Shown here one piece after another: positions 43,824 through 56,805 of a stretch of DNA of 64,000 nt. Within the stretch, counting starts at the first letter, position 1, and every line of letters begins with the position of its first letter. A program made the translations under genes and the position numbers. The notes under the pieces were generated by a model. It did not search any database and had not been told where the DNA came from. It worked only from the letters and a program-made list of their open reading frames with translations. The stretch is from Dactylis glomerata (taxonomy: Eukaryota; Streptophyta; Magnoliopsida; Poales; Poaceae), in the NCBI GenBank assembly GCA_007115705.1, contig QXEO01000339.1:1-64000 (forward strand). Reading direction: 5' to 3'.

Positions 43824-44858
43824 GTAGTAGTTGATCGTTTAACGAAAGTGGCTCACTTTATTCCTGTGAAGACCAATTATACCAGTGCCAGACTAGCCAA
43901 GAAATACATGAACCGAATAGTGTGCCTACATGGAGTGCCTAAGAGTATTGTGTCTGATAGAGGTACTCAATTCACCTCTCACTTTTGGTGCCAACTCCAT
44001 GAATCCTTGGGCACAAGACTAGAGTTTAGCACAGCATTTCACCCTCAGACTGATGGTCAAACAGAAAGGGTGAATCAAATTCTAGAAGACATGCTAAGAG
44101 CTTGTGCCTTGGACTATGGGTCCAGCTGGGATGATAATTTTCCATATGCAGAGTTTTCTTACAACAATAGCCATCAAGCTAGCATTGAGATGGCACCATT
44201 TGAAGCTCTGTATGGAAGAAAATGCACTACACCATTGCTTTGGACTGGTGTTGGAGAACGAAGTCTTTTTGGGCCAGACATTATAAAGGATGTCGAGGAA
44301 AAGGTTCGCTTGATCAGGGATAGACTCAAGATAGCTCAGTCCAGACAGAAGAGCTACGCTGACTCAAAGTGTAGAGAGGTGACCTACGAGGTAGGCGATA
44401 GAGCATACCTTCGAGTATCGCCACTTCGTGGAGTGAAAAGTTTTAGAGTCAAAGGAAAGCTAGCACCTCGCTTTGTAGGGCCATTTAAAGTTTTGGCTCG
44501 CAAAGGAGAAGTTGCATATGAGCTAGAACTGCCAGAATCTTTGTCTGCAGTGCACAATGTGTTTTATGTGAGTCAATTAAAGAAGTGTCATCCAGAGATG
44601 GCAGATACCCCACTAAGAGACACAATACCATTGGAAGAGGTTCAGTTGGAAAGTGATCTCACATATGAGGAGAAGCCCATCAAAATCTTAGAGACTTCAG
44701 AAAGAGTTACTCATACCAAGACAATCAAATTTTGCAAAGTTCAATGGAGTCACCATACTGAGGAAGAAGCAACTTGGGAACGAGAAGATGAACTCCGAGA
44801 AGACCATCCGCACCTATTTGCTACCCAACCCAAATCTCGAGGGCGAGATTCATCATAA
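43824..44858 (+). pseudogene. Integrase core and chromodomain of element B
   Basis: The stretch is open from the TAG to TAA at 44856-44858. SDRGTQFTS gives the second catalytic Asp and HPQTDGQTERVNQILEDML the Glu. The GPF-like region RFVGPFKVLARKGEVAYELELP is followed by SAVHNVFYVSQLKK. The C terminus (KPIKILETSERVTHTKTIKFCKVQWSHHTEEEATWERE) is a chromodomain, with WxxH..EE.TWE retained. Chromodomains target integration to marked chromatin, and this sequence marks the Tekay/Del lineage. Confidence 0.9.
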
Positions 44859-44870
44859 GGGGGTTAGACT
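44859..44870 (+). other. Polypurine tract of element B
   Basis: aagggggttagact (starting at 44857) immediately precedes the LTR start tgtaacatccc at 44871. Confidence 0.75.
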
Positions 44871-47800
44871 TGTAACATCCCAAAAAAATTGGCAAGAATT
44901 TGAAAACTTGCACACATGAAATCATAAAATCATCTCATTGCATATGCATCCATTTTATCATTTTATGTGCAAATTTACCAAAGTTTTGGCTATTACTTGT
45001 TTCAAATGTTTCCTTGAAGTTCAAACAAACAGGGAAAATAATTTGCAAAATTCAAAAGTTGTTTAAAATCAAATTGGAATGGTTTTGCAAAAATTACAAA
45101 GGAAAAAATAGAAAAGAAATAGAAAAAGAAAAAGAAAAGGAGTTAAAAGGCCGGGGAAAGCCTTTCGGCCTAGAGGAAGAGTCGGTCCACAGCCCAGCAT
45201 CGCCATGTTCCCGAACCGGTAACCTCTCCCTCTCCTTTTCTCGCTGATAGCGGGACCCACCCGTCAGCTCGGCTTCGTCTTCAACCTCCGGCCGAAAATC
45301 ACGCTCGGAGACCATGCCGTTACTCCCCCTTAAATTCCGATTAATGCCTGCCCATTTCGTCCCCGCGCTGCGCCTATAAGAAGCCCTCTCTCCCCTCTTC
45401 ACTTCCCCTCCATTTTCTACCTCGCCCGGTGACCACGCTGCTCAAAATCGAGATCTGCATCTCGCTGAACCCGACGTGCTCCGGCAACGATTCTGGTGAG
45501 AAGAAACTTCCCTCATTTCTCTCCCTTGCACCATCCTTCTTCTCCTGGTCTCGTGCATCTGTTAGACATAATGTTTTGTCCCTACGCGTTCTAGGTCGAC
45601 GAGGAGCACCTCTCCTGGACACCACCGTCCGCGGGCGCAACTCCGGCAAAGCATAGCCAAGCAAACAGGGCGTCTCCACCTCGCCTACTTCGCCACCAAG
45701 CCCGCATCGACGATCTGCGACTTCTAGTAAGAACAGCACGTCCTAAAACCCTCTCCAGTGTGCTGTTTCCATCCACTCTGCAGACCTCATCGTCGGCACT
45801 TAACTCTGGTTACATCCCTGCAGCATTCCAGGAAGCCAACGTCGCCAAACACACCTCCTTCAAGCTCACCGTGACCATCTACATCTCGTCTGCACCTCCT
45901 CCACCTCCAGAGACCTCCAGAACACCGACAACGTCCACTCCAGTAGCGCCACCTCACCGGAGATCTGCTCGACAGTGAACACCCTCCCCTTCCCCTCTCT
46001 CTTCCGTTGGATCTTAGATCTAGGGCTCATATTAGAACATAACCGAAGGGGTATCAGTGAATCTGGCATGTCGAATCATGTTTAGATCTAACGGTCCAAA
46101 TCTGCTATCCGACCGAATCAGTAATAGCCAATCAGATCTCGCCACGCGTCGGCCCGGGACTTATCCAAATCTGTTTTTCGATTTAAAGTTCCAGATATAG
46201 TTTAAACTTCTAAAAATCATAACTTTTGATCTTTTTATCCAAAATTAGTAAATAATATGTCCTCGGATTCAGAAAAATGAGAGGAACCTAATTCTAGCAT
46301 AAAATTTCACGTATGCCACTGCTCAAAACATTTTATTTCAGATTGCCTTGTTTTAGCATTTTGCTAATAAAAATAGTTGTAAATTTTCTTTTGCATTAAT
46401 TCTTTTTGCTTTTGATCAGAAAATGTTCTCTCTGTACTGTAGCATGTGTAGAATGTTTTTAGTATTATTTCTTCTACTCATGTATAATTATTCTGTATGT
46501 TTGAATTTCATGTGTGTTAAAAATTGATCCAAGCTTTATAAATAACACTAAAATTTTGATCATGTCATCATGCATATAGAAACCAACCAGAGAACATAAT
46601 AAGTGACCTTGTGGTGTTTAAACTCCATATTGCATACATATTTTCTCTCTTGAGTGTGTTTATGAATGAATGCTATGTGCTTATGAATGTATCATTTCAT
46701 GTGTAGATTGTGCTGAGTGCAACGAGTGTCTTTGTGATGAGTGCACCAACTCCTCTCCTCACCAAGGCAAGTGTCACCATATCCCTAGTCCTATTAGTGG
46801 TTGTCTTTTGTAGCTTTTCTATTAGGTGATGCATGTGTAGGCTTTTTATGAATTATGTCTTAGTGCCTATGATTTTATGCTAAGTCCTTGTCTAGCTTTG
46901 GTCTAGATTTTGCATCTCCCTTTAGAAATTGCTGCTGCTATAGGGTTTATTTATACACTTGTTGTGGGAAGGGCTATGGGGACCCCGGATTACCTATCCG
47001 GAATACCCGATATGCATACAATTCACGATCCCATGATCAGTGTGTCGTGAATCCACATATCCGAGTTGATAACAGAATTACATCATCCTTTACAGTACCG
47101 AATAATATACTTACAATTGGTCACATGACCAAGCATGATATTGCCACGCAGGGCAAGCCTACAACTAAGCAGCGGATACCAAGCAGCATTGATGACCCAT
47201 GTCATGCCTACTACCCTACAGGCAACTGACTGGGAGACGTTCCTAGTTCGCACCGGCGTCGTCGAACTCCTCGTCATCCTCTTCATAGTCATCTCCAAAG
47301 TCTGGCCAGGTTAATAGCCAGGGACAAAGCCGTGAGTACATTTTGGAATTGTACTCGCAAACCATCTAAGAGAGAACATTCACATGCTATATGGCTGTAG
47401 CAAGGGTTGGTTTAGTTTTCAGTGACTAAGTGTTACTAACTTCTCGTGTCGATATAGCATGTCCCACGACATTTCTATATCCTTATTAAAGAAGAATTTT
47501 AGAATTATTGAGTAAAATCTCTAGGGAAGGGGGAAACTCCTTTTTAGAATAGATCGGTGGTCAATCGAACATGACCACCTCAAAGCATCGGCAGTACCCT
47601 CCAAGTACTCCGATCCACTCCCGTGCCACGGCAGTACCCTCCAAGTACTCCGTCCGGCACAAAACTCCATTTTTCCAGAAAACCATTTATAAAACCAAAA
47701 CCTGACATTGGGCAATGTAGTGATCTCCACAACCGTCCATAACCGAGGACGCGGCTATTCGAATAGTTTTACCCTCTGCAGAGGTTGTACACTTTACCCA

Positions 47801-50800
47801 CACCAACCGATAAATCCGCCGGGATACCACCACGGACCGTCATACATAAGTATGCGGGGTTCGGATAATCGATCAAAGCCTCCATCTATCTCCCTTAGTA
47901 CGGATGCCTACCCTATGGAGTTTACCTCCCCGGCACGCCCCGGCAGTACCTCCTTCAGAGTGTCACTCCGGCGCCACGGCGGGAGAACCCAAGTGTCTTC
48001 CGGCCGGATAAATCCCGAAGGATCCCGATTTACTATTGCCCATAAACTAGCGGCAACCCGGATTCCAGAGTCCTGCAAACCCCTATATAGTATGAAGCTC
48101 CACGCACTAAGGCAAATAAACTTCAAACTAAGCCCGTCCCATACCGGGTAATGTGGTTGCACGGTTTAATTGCTTCGAGCGACTACAAAGAAACATTGAT
48201 GCCTTTTTCTGAAACCACTAACTTCTTCCTTCCATAACCCAAGAGTCCATTTGTCCCAAAAATCATTTAGTAAACACTTCAGTGGAGTAGATACTACTCC
48301 AAGGTTTTCGTAACCATTTTTGAGAACTTTTCTGAGAGTTATCCCATCCTAGAGTTTTTGGCTCCACTATAAGTGTTTCCCAAAGACTTCGATTCTAATC
48401 ATTGAGCCTCTACAATCAGGGGTAATGATAGGTGGTAAGGGAGTCATCCTCCATCGATGATAACAATGTGACTTGTGGAGCTAAGTCACCATCTATTGCT
48501 ATCTAGGGATAAATAGCAATATAAGAAAACAATGCATAGTAGTAAGAGCATAGTAGAATAATGCATAGTGCCATGATAGGATTGAGATATGTAACAAGTA
48601 GATGGCTTGCCTTAATAGCTTGTCCCTGGTCTTCTTCTTCTTGATACTCAAAGACATCTCCCTCCTCCGCACACTCGTCTTTCGAATCTATCGATGGAAA
48701 AATAAAAGCACACAATCAATATACATGCATACACAAGCCACAAACATTTCATTCAATCAACACCACACAAGCAAGGAGTATCAGAAACAAACAAGTTTAG
48801 AAAACAAAAACAAGGTTTTTAAGATTTTAGTTATTAAGTCAATCCTATTATAAACTAGGGTTTTTCAAACGAAGCAATCGCACACCACTTTACCTCAAAT
48901 AAGCATGTAGGTGGTCACCTAGATCAAATAACATAAAAAAGCATACTTGCAAATAAGCAACAAGTTTTATGGACCAAGATTTCATCTTATAAAAAATAAA
49001 GTCACTTTATTAATAGGGAAAACAATTTTTAATTGAAATTAACCCTATACTCAACACAAACATCAAGCAGGCATAAAACTTGATCCAAACATGTCAACCA
49101 GCATAGCATCAGATAGCTAACACAATTACAAAACCAACCCAGTTGGAATCAACCCAAAATAAGGTAGGGTTGATTTATAATGAATTTCTTGGTCACACCC
49201 ATCACTAGAAAGGAAATTTAATTCCCTAAAACTTTCTGTAGATCCAAAAATTCTACCAGGAACAAAATTAGGAAGCTACTGCAATGCATAACACACCAGA
49301 GGTGGATTCACCCAAAAATAGTAAACTTATTGTGCACAATAATTAAATCAAAGCAGAGCTTTATTATCACTAAAGTAATTACTGCAGGAAATATAATACC
49401 CTTAAAATAGTAAATCCAGTTCCTGTACCTTCACCTAACAACAGTGCATCTCTGAAAATTGGAATCAAGCATTTTCATCACACACAACTCTAGATTTGCA
49501 TTTATGAAGATAAAGCCCTAGATCTAGAGCAAATAAATCATAGATATTTTCTAATGCCCTAAAAATCATGCATGCAGTACTGGGAGATAGGCAATACTGT
49601 GAGGTTCACATGAAAATTTGAATCATTCAAAATGGATTCATATTTATTTTTCTACGAATTTTTGAAGTTCACGGATCTAGAAAAAAAATGTCAGTGGAAA
49701 TCTTCTAAAAAAAAGTGTATTCGGGCCAGATCTGAGGCGGATCTGGGCCGATCTGCTGGGTTCCAGCCCGCTTCGACTGCAGCGCGCGGGAGAGGAGTCT
49801 GGCCCAGCTGACCACGGGGCCCGGCCGTCAGCCGCTGGGGCTCCCGAAGCGGTACCGGGCGACGCCGGCCGTCCGATCTAAATAAGATCGACGGCCCGGC
49901 TGCATCTCCTTCCTCAGGCTGCGGGAAACAGGAAGGAAACCCTAGCTGGGTCCAGGCGGGGGCGGCGGCACTCCTGGGGGCAGTCTCTGGCCATGGGGAG
50001 GCGACGAGGGGGCGCGGCGCACTGGGGGGAGTTCGTCGGTGGGCGGGACGACCCGATTCAGCTGCCAGGAAGTTGACCTCGTGACCGCGGTGGAGCGCTT
50101 GCTTCGGTGCTCCCAGATGGTCATTGCTCTGGCATCCCTGGGTCACAAGAAGGGTAGGGTTAGGTTCCTATTGCTTGCAGGAGCGCATGCAAGCAGAAAT
50201 CTAGAGCAGAGGTGGTCCGGAGAGGCGGCACGGTGGTCTTCTTCCTCGCAGACCTAGAGGAGGCTTTCTTCCTCTCCTCCTCTGATACGGATCTAGGGAC
50301 GGCTCCTAGGGCTCTGGGAGGGTGAGGTGGTGGTGAGGGAACCGAATGGGAGTCCAGAGAGGAGCTAAGGTGGTCTGTGGGGTTATAAACCGAGGGGAAG
50401 TGGTGTATGGTGAGCTAGGTCTATCTTAGACCATGGGAAGGTTTGGGGCTTCGGGATTGGTCGGTTAGGGCGGTGGAGAGCAAGAGAGAGAGTGGCAGAG
50501 GCGGTTCCTTGCTCTGGAGGGGTTGTGGGCGGATTCTTATGCAGCTTTGGACAAGATAATGGCAATAATAATATTTCTTCCTTCTTCCAAACACTAGGGG
50601 ACAAAAGAGAGGAGGAGTGCTGCTACAGTGTTTCGACCAGAGGGAGGGGAAGGTGCTGCAGAGGTCAATGTGCTGGGTTGGGGAGGGATCAAAGGGATTT
50701 GGGTGTATCAAGGTAGGCATGGTGATGAATGCATGCATAATACATTTCTTGAATTTTTGGGCTAGTCCCATATTGCACCAAGAAATGGCATGCATGGATG

Positions 50801-53649
50801 GATGGATTAGATAGGGTAATGAGGATAGTGGGTAGGGTTGTGTCAAGTTTTGCATAAGTTTCTAGGTCACCAAAATTTTCCATATAAAGGTTTGTCAAAC
50901 AAAACAAATTGGACGAGATTTTGGAAATTTGGAGGATAGACAACTAGGATTTTGGGTATGGATGATTCTAAAACCATAAGAGAGTATGGTGGAGTTTCAT
51001 CAGATTTATTTGATGAGAATAAAAGGTGCATGAAATAACATAGGTACCATTCATATGCATTTTATTAAGCAAGAAAGATGAAATAGAGAAAATAGTTATT
51101 CTTGATGGAAGAAAAGTGAGATTTTGCAAGAATAACGTTTTCAAATGCTCGAAGAGAGGAAATGAATCTATGGAGGGATTTTATGATGAGTGTTGACTAA
51201 TTTACAAGAGGATCAAGGAAAACTAGAAAGTGAAATCAGTTTTTGACTAGGGTTCAAAACCTAGTCACATAAATAGGTGGCATGCCTCAGAATGCACATG
51301 CAAGTGTATAGATGGTTAGAGTAGATCAAAAATAAGAGGAATAGGTCAAGGAATGGTCTCTAAACAAATAAATTTCGAATCTTAGAAGTGTGAGCAAAAC
51401 TACATATGATAATAGTCAAATGGTCAGTGAGTTGATTAGCCTCAGAAACATAATTGAAACAAGTTGAAGATGGCCTCAAATGACCAGGTGGTAATGGAAA
51501 GAATGGAAGATCACATGCCAAATATGAGTTCTAGGAAGGTACATTGCCATGGATAGAATAGATGAGCTTAATATAAGCGTCAGAAAACTGAATCTATTAA
51601 CAGACACTAAGATAGTCTGCACACTCGGTGTTTGATGAAATGTGTGCAAGAGATGATTTTCTAAATCTGAGTGAATCCTTTTTATGGTTGGATGAAGATG
51701 ATTCTAATAACACCAGGGGTGTTTTCCTTGGGCTAGTTTGGTTAGTACTAAAATCCTCAAAAGGGGCTCCTAATGTCTCATGATAAGACTAAGACATTAG
51801 AGTTAGTGATTCAGGGTTGAGAGGAAAATAACCAGATAGGTTCCATTTGAGAGATAGAATGATAACAACTTACATGGGACAAGATATTAATTTGTGGGTG
51901 TGGAATGGGTTAGGCCACAGGCCTACCTGGGGATCATATCTACACACACAAGCTCTCATCAAAGTCAAACAAAGTCACACAAAGTCTACTCACCACACCA
52001 GGTCAACCATTTGAAGCTAATCTACCATCACCAGAAACAATGATTTAACAAGTTCTCAATGATGATCATGCCAGGGTCAAGTAGAAAAGAGTTTCAAATA
52101 AAGGAGTAAAGCTTCTGTAGATTTTTCAGAAACTAGTGGAGACATAAACATCTCCTTTAGAAAATTTTCTCAAAGGTGTTTTGAAAGACTACTTATCAAA
52201 GGTTTATAAAATAGTAGTTTTATAAAATAGTGGGATCATAACCGTAGATCCCTGTAGTTTTATAAATACTCAGGTTAGGGTAAAGCTTTTGTTTTAAGAT
52301 AGGTCTTGGCCCCGGTTTTGAAAATAAAAGGAGGTGCCAAGATACTTTATTTTGAGAAATAGGCTTGCATCCCAAAAGGTGGCCTGATCACAAGAACACA
52401 AAGATTGAGTTGGCTCACAAACTTATCCTTCAAACTACACTCCTGCAAACACAATTTACATAGCAGCAAGGCATACATGCAATAGATTCCAGCAAATCTA
52501 ATTAAGCATAAAAAGTTTTTGTTGGCCCTGATTTTTGGCTCACTAAACACTGCCTAAACAGGGTTACAGAAAGTGGGGTGTTACAAGGGCTATCATATTT
52601 TGGCTAAGTGTTGAGAAAACTTGTTTTACAAAATTAAGAAAACAACAAAATTTTAATGAACCACCTGGTTGGAATGTGGCTTGAATGGGTTATGTTGAGT
52701 GGTTCCCTGGGGTCATGTCGTCGAACCTCTGAACCACCAGGTATATCTCACTTGTGGACGGCCACCCAGGAGCAAAGAGATTGGAGAGGTTCAAGTCATG
52801 AAGCTTCCAGTGCAACCACAAGACATATGGGCTCTGTCTTGACCAACTAAGCTGCAAGAACTCAAGCCAGACGGATAGAGGGTGGTAGATGTTGATAGGA
52901 TGGAACACGTTCGGTTTGGTCTGAGGGAATGCTTCTGAAAGGTCTCGTCTTAGTTTTCACTTGGCCATTCGAGGCAAAATGGGTCTCATGGCAAAATGGG
53001 TTAACTAAGTCTTGTGGGAAAAGTGCACAACCTCTGCAGAGTGTTAAAAACTAAGTTCTTAGCCGTGTCCCCGGTTATGGACATTTTGAGTGACATGATG
53101 TTGAAGCTGTTCAAGAATCTCCCCATCCCAATTTCTTTTAAAACTTGATGGGTGAACTTGGGTAGTAAAGGTTGTTCCAAACAAAGGTTTTGCTTAGGAG
53201 AAACTTGAGTTTTGCAATAGGTAGCTAGGAAGCTTGCTTTAGCAAAGTCAAACTCCACCTGGCCAAAAGCATATAAGTGTAGGTGCCATTGAGTCCACCA
53301 AAGTGACATCTTGCCAATACATTCAAAGTATTGACCCTCTGTGGCTGCAACATATCATGTTGCAGGTTACTTTTATGAAGATTGAAGATTACTGCGCCTT
53401 GGTCACGAGTCTTCGTCCAACACATTTGCATGTGGAGCCACGAAGAAAGAAGACTTGTAGTTAAATTGTTTAGTCTTTCTCTTGAAGTGTAATAAGTTGT
53501 GGCTTGTGCCATTTGAGTTGTAAAAGAACTATCTTATTTGTGGATCAAGTGTTGTAATAAAGACCTTTGTATTCTTTATATTTCATCTTGTACTATGTGT
53601 GCTAGCAGTTGATCCTGGACTAGCACAAATAAAGCACAGGTACACTACA
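44871..53649 (+). repeat. 3' LTR of element B, split by solo LTR E
   Basis: The left part is 44871-46974 and the right part 52586-53649, about 3.16 kb without E. It starts tgtaacatccc and ends gtacactaca. TATA-like tataag is at 45375-45380, followed by a pyrimidine-rich leader. Frames within (45094-45980) are LTR sequence without protein support. The right part has no gene. aatcc (53650-53654) is the expected right target duplication of B. Confidence 0.85.
46975..52585 (-). mobile_element. Element E: solo LTR of about 5.6 kb
   Basis: On the minus strand it starts TGTAACACCCCAC at 52585 and ends near GGTCCCCATA at 46975. agggc flanks both sides (46970-46974 and 52586-52590). No second LTR copy, primer site or gag-pol is visible, so it looks like a solo LTR left by recombination. 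TATAA on the minus strand is near 50383-50389, followed by a GC-rich leader. All ORFs inside (47700-48150, 49690-50260, 50420-50860) lack recognisable domains. The terminus may be off by two bases because agggcta is shared by both flanks. Confidence 0.7.
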
Positions 53650-53945
53650 AATCCTTAACGAATATTCCGTACATCGACAAGAAGGACGAGGAGGTGAAGA
53701 AGCTCCGGAGTCGAACATATTGGCAGGAGATGAAGCCCGATCACGACCCGACGATCCACCAGCATGCACAGGCTGGAAGCCAACAGAAAGAAAAAGACAA
53801 CATCTCAGAAACTCAATCCAAGCGCGACATTTCATAAAAGAAAAGTATTTACAACAAGTACAAGTCCCCTGATTGACTCTTGGGCAAAATATAAATAAAG
53901 TTTACTACACCAAAAGAAATGAAGGCTACGAAGGAATACTAAAGT

Positions 53946-56686
53946 CTACACCACCTCAGCATCAGGCTCCGTGGCAGAAGTAGGCGCAGAAGAGGTAGCA
54001 CCAGCATTGGGAGGAGGCATCGATCCACTTGTCGCCGGAGTCAAAGAAACCGGCATAGCAGAGGTCGAAGAAGCCGCCGAAGGAGAAATAATCGACACGA
54101 TTCCTGGCGCGTACTTCTTCGCCTTCTCGAAGAAACCCCGCAGCTCCGAAAGAGGTCGACCGCGGGAAGAGCTCACCTTCTCCCAGTTAACCTCCTCGCC
54201 ATGCGCATAAGTAAGCGCAATGGCCCCCTCCGCACCTCGCTTCACGGAGCGGCCCTTCATCAGAAGGATAGGATCTTCGGGGGTGTTAAACATCATTGCA
54301 AGCTTCTTCAGATCAGCAGCTGGCACGTCCGCTTTTTGCTTGGGCCACAACCCGACGAAAATCCACGTCAACACGCGACTAACCAGCTCAAAGATCTCCT
54401 GGATAGATATCCAGTTCGACTCCAGCAAGTTAACCGCGGCCAGTAGAGGATCATCGTCCGGCTGCAAGGGCGCCAAAGACACCCTAGTGCGTTCTAAAGA
54501 ACAAAGGGGACAAAGACAGAAAATAAGAAAGCATACGTCAGTAAGTATGTGAATGGGCAAACCAACAAAGAAGGGAAAAGCATGGTATTTACCTCTAGCA
54601 AGAGCCGAAATTTTATTAAGGCGTTCAGTTACGGCTTGCTCCCTCTGGATACGACCCTGATTAGCATCGGCAAGTGCTTTCTATGCTTTCTTCGCCCTAG
54701 CCAATGCTGACTTAGTGGACTTCTCAGCAGTGGTTTTGGCAGCGGCGGCAGCATCAAAAGCTTTTTTGGAAGCTTCAAGTTTAGCTTCCAGAGACGATAT
54801 GCGAGCATTAGCCGCCGACAAAGCATCTGCAGCACAACAAGGGAAAAGAAAGTCGAATAAAGAAACAGAGAAAAGCACTCGAAATAGGCAAAACGTAGGA
54901 AAGAAGATTACCCTGAGAAGCCCTAGTAGCTTTCAAATATTTGACACATTCAGTGCCCAAAGAGATGAACTTCCTCATCAAGATCTATCCAGAAAAAGAC
55001 GTGAGTAGGAAGTTCACGCAAGGAATAAAGCAAAAATACCAGGATCAATACGCACATCGTCAGAAGAGCTCGTGGACCGATGGGTGTCGAGGGAGGCACC
55101 GGCATCTGTCGACTTCTTCAAACGCTTGGAGCCACGAGTAGAGGAGACCCTCTTAACAGGAGCTTTTGGAGACTTCACCACCGAAGCAGCTTCTTGCAAA
55201 GAAGGTTCATCGGCAGCCGTAGCCTCAACAGAAGGAGTAGTGGCAGCATCTTTCTTTAGGTTCTCGTTGTCACTGTGAAGGAAACAAAAGGCAGAGGCCT
55301 CACATAAGTCAAAGGAAAGGGAGCAAGTAAAAGATAAAATTTCGAGTCAGCAAAAACTCACGAGTCCAAGGCATCAAAAAGCTCTTCTTCATCCTCTAGA
55401 GCAGAGGCCTCCCCGGCCACATTCTTGTGAGCGGAGGCACTCAAAGAAACGAGCTCCTCGACATGTTTCCTCTTCTTGTCGAGGCCAAGATCTTCGGAAA
55501 GTGCAGGCGGAGGCGACGTAGTCGAGCTGGTTCTTTCCAGCGAATCTTCGGCTTCGTCTTCATCTTGGCTGTCCTCAGCCTCGGGGGCTTCAGACGCAGC
55601 AAAGACAGGAACATTCTAAATAGGTCCTCCCTCTGGAAGAGGAGGGCGAGAAACAAGGGATTGGTGATCCTGGAACGAAAACAAGTCGAAAGTTATAAGA
55701 AAAACGGTGATAAGATAAAAGAAGGCAAACAAATGAAGACAATGTATATACCGCAGGCAAGGGACGCTCGAAGTCAAAGAAACTAGCGGCCAAAGCTGGA
55801 ATTTCATGATCTTTCATGAGAGTAGTTAGTGCTCTCACTCGCTTGTCGAGATCCTTCTTCTCCATAAGATCATCAGATACTCGAGAAGAATCTCCCAAGC
55901 CAGAAAACGACCAAAGTTTAGAAATACGATGCTGCAGAGGCTGAACTCCATGTTGCAGAAAAACGCCACAAGTTGAGTCCCTGACAGCGCACCTCCGCTA
56001 CCACTCTTCAGAGCCTGGATGCGAGCTAGCAGTGGCTTGATATCCTCCATCTCAGCTTCCGTGGGAGGAGAATCCCACGAGGCCAATTTCTTCAGATCTT
56101 TGGCGGCATCAAAAGGGGCAATGTCATACTGGTCAGAGGAAGAGATTTTTCGGTCTTTGATGTAAAACCACTTCTTCCTCCAACCTTGTACTGAGGCAGC
56201 CATGGAAAATTCCAGGTACTGAGATTCCGCACGGACAGAAATAACAGCCCCGCCCAGCTCAGGCTTTTTTGATAAAGCAACACTGGGGCGGAGCCGAAAG
56301 AGAAATTTCCAGAGAAGAAAATGGGGTTGGATCCCCAGAAAAAACTCGCAAAGGGTGACGAAGCAAGCAATATGAAGAATTGAGTTTGGTGTGAGCTGGT
56401 GAAGCTGCACACCGTACACAAAGAGAAGCCCACGAAGGAACTCGTGGGCAGGGAAAGAGAGACCGCGTAAAAGAAAGGCAAGGAACATCACCCAGAAGCC
56501 GCTCAGGGGCTTGGGGATGTGCTCGGTGCTAGAGAAGATAACCTGGTTGCCATCGGCGATGAGACCATCAGCTTGGGCCTTGGTGAGATCCGTTTGCTTG
56601 AACTCAGTGGGCACCCAGTTGGTTGATGCATTGGTAGTATTGCTCTTGCCCATCTTGTTCTTTTGCGCACGGGTCTTGAAGCGCAT
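53946..56686 (-). pseudogene. Antisense multi-exon gene in F2, Transposase_28-like ('putative gypsy-type transposon')
   Basis: From the minus-strand ATG at 56686 the first exon encodes STNWVPTEFKQTDLTKAQADGL, IFSSTEHIPKPLSGFWVMFLAFLL, PAHEFLRGLLFVYGVQLHQL and KKWFYIKDR, the conserved core of the grass Transposase_28 (PF04195-type) proteins. Coiled coil (SAANARISSLEAKLEASKK) and a C-terminal segment (LLESNWISIQEIFELVSRVLTWIF) follow. GT-AG introns fit at 55670-55751, 55273-55361, about 54985-55039 (short), 54827-54911 and 54494-54592. Damage: a one-base loss in a T-run near 55957, TAG 55616-55618 and TAG 54681-54683. The stop is at 53946-53948. Despite the family name no transposase activity is known; a role for the element is not established. 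Confidence 0.75.
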
Positions 56687-56797
56687 CTACGAGCTGCACG
56701 CGGGGGCTGTGCAGGAGCTCAGAAGTGCGCAAGGTTTGCAGCAATGGTGGCGGCGGCAGAAGCGATGAACTGGTAAATAGTAAATCCCCACTCTCCC

Positions 56798-56805
56798 CTT
56801 ATATA
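56798..56805 (-). promoter_or_regulatory. TATA box of the antisense gene in F2
   Basis: TATATAAG on the minus strand lies about 110 bases before the ATG at 56686, with a CT- and CCGCC-rich leader between. It parallels the promoter at 6343 in F. Confidence 0.6.

Larger units (their letters stand above)
35453..53649 (+). mobile_element. Element B: Tekay-type chromovirus (Ty3/gypsy), heavily interrupted
   Basis: The 3' end of its 5' LTR (35453-35808) matches the end of its 3' LTR (53294-53649), both 356 bases. Internal order: primer site, accessory ORF, gag, protease, RT, RNase H, integrase, chromodomain, polypurine tract, 3' LTR from 44871. The 5' LTR is split by element A, so its left part is outside the window. 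A Harbinger-like element lies in gag, and solo LTR E in the 3' LTR. Gag-pol has six in-frame nonsense codons. Confidence 0.9.

Noticed and set aside
47708..50260. ORFs of 70-150 codons within element E
   Set aside because: No domain, no promoter layout, and all lie in a long LTR.
53650..53870. A plus-strand frame as C terminus of F2 pol
   Set aside because: No integrase or chromodomain-like motif could be recognised, and part of it overlaps the 3' end of the antisense gene.
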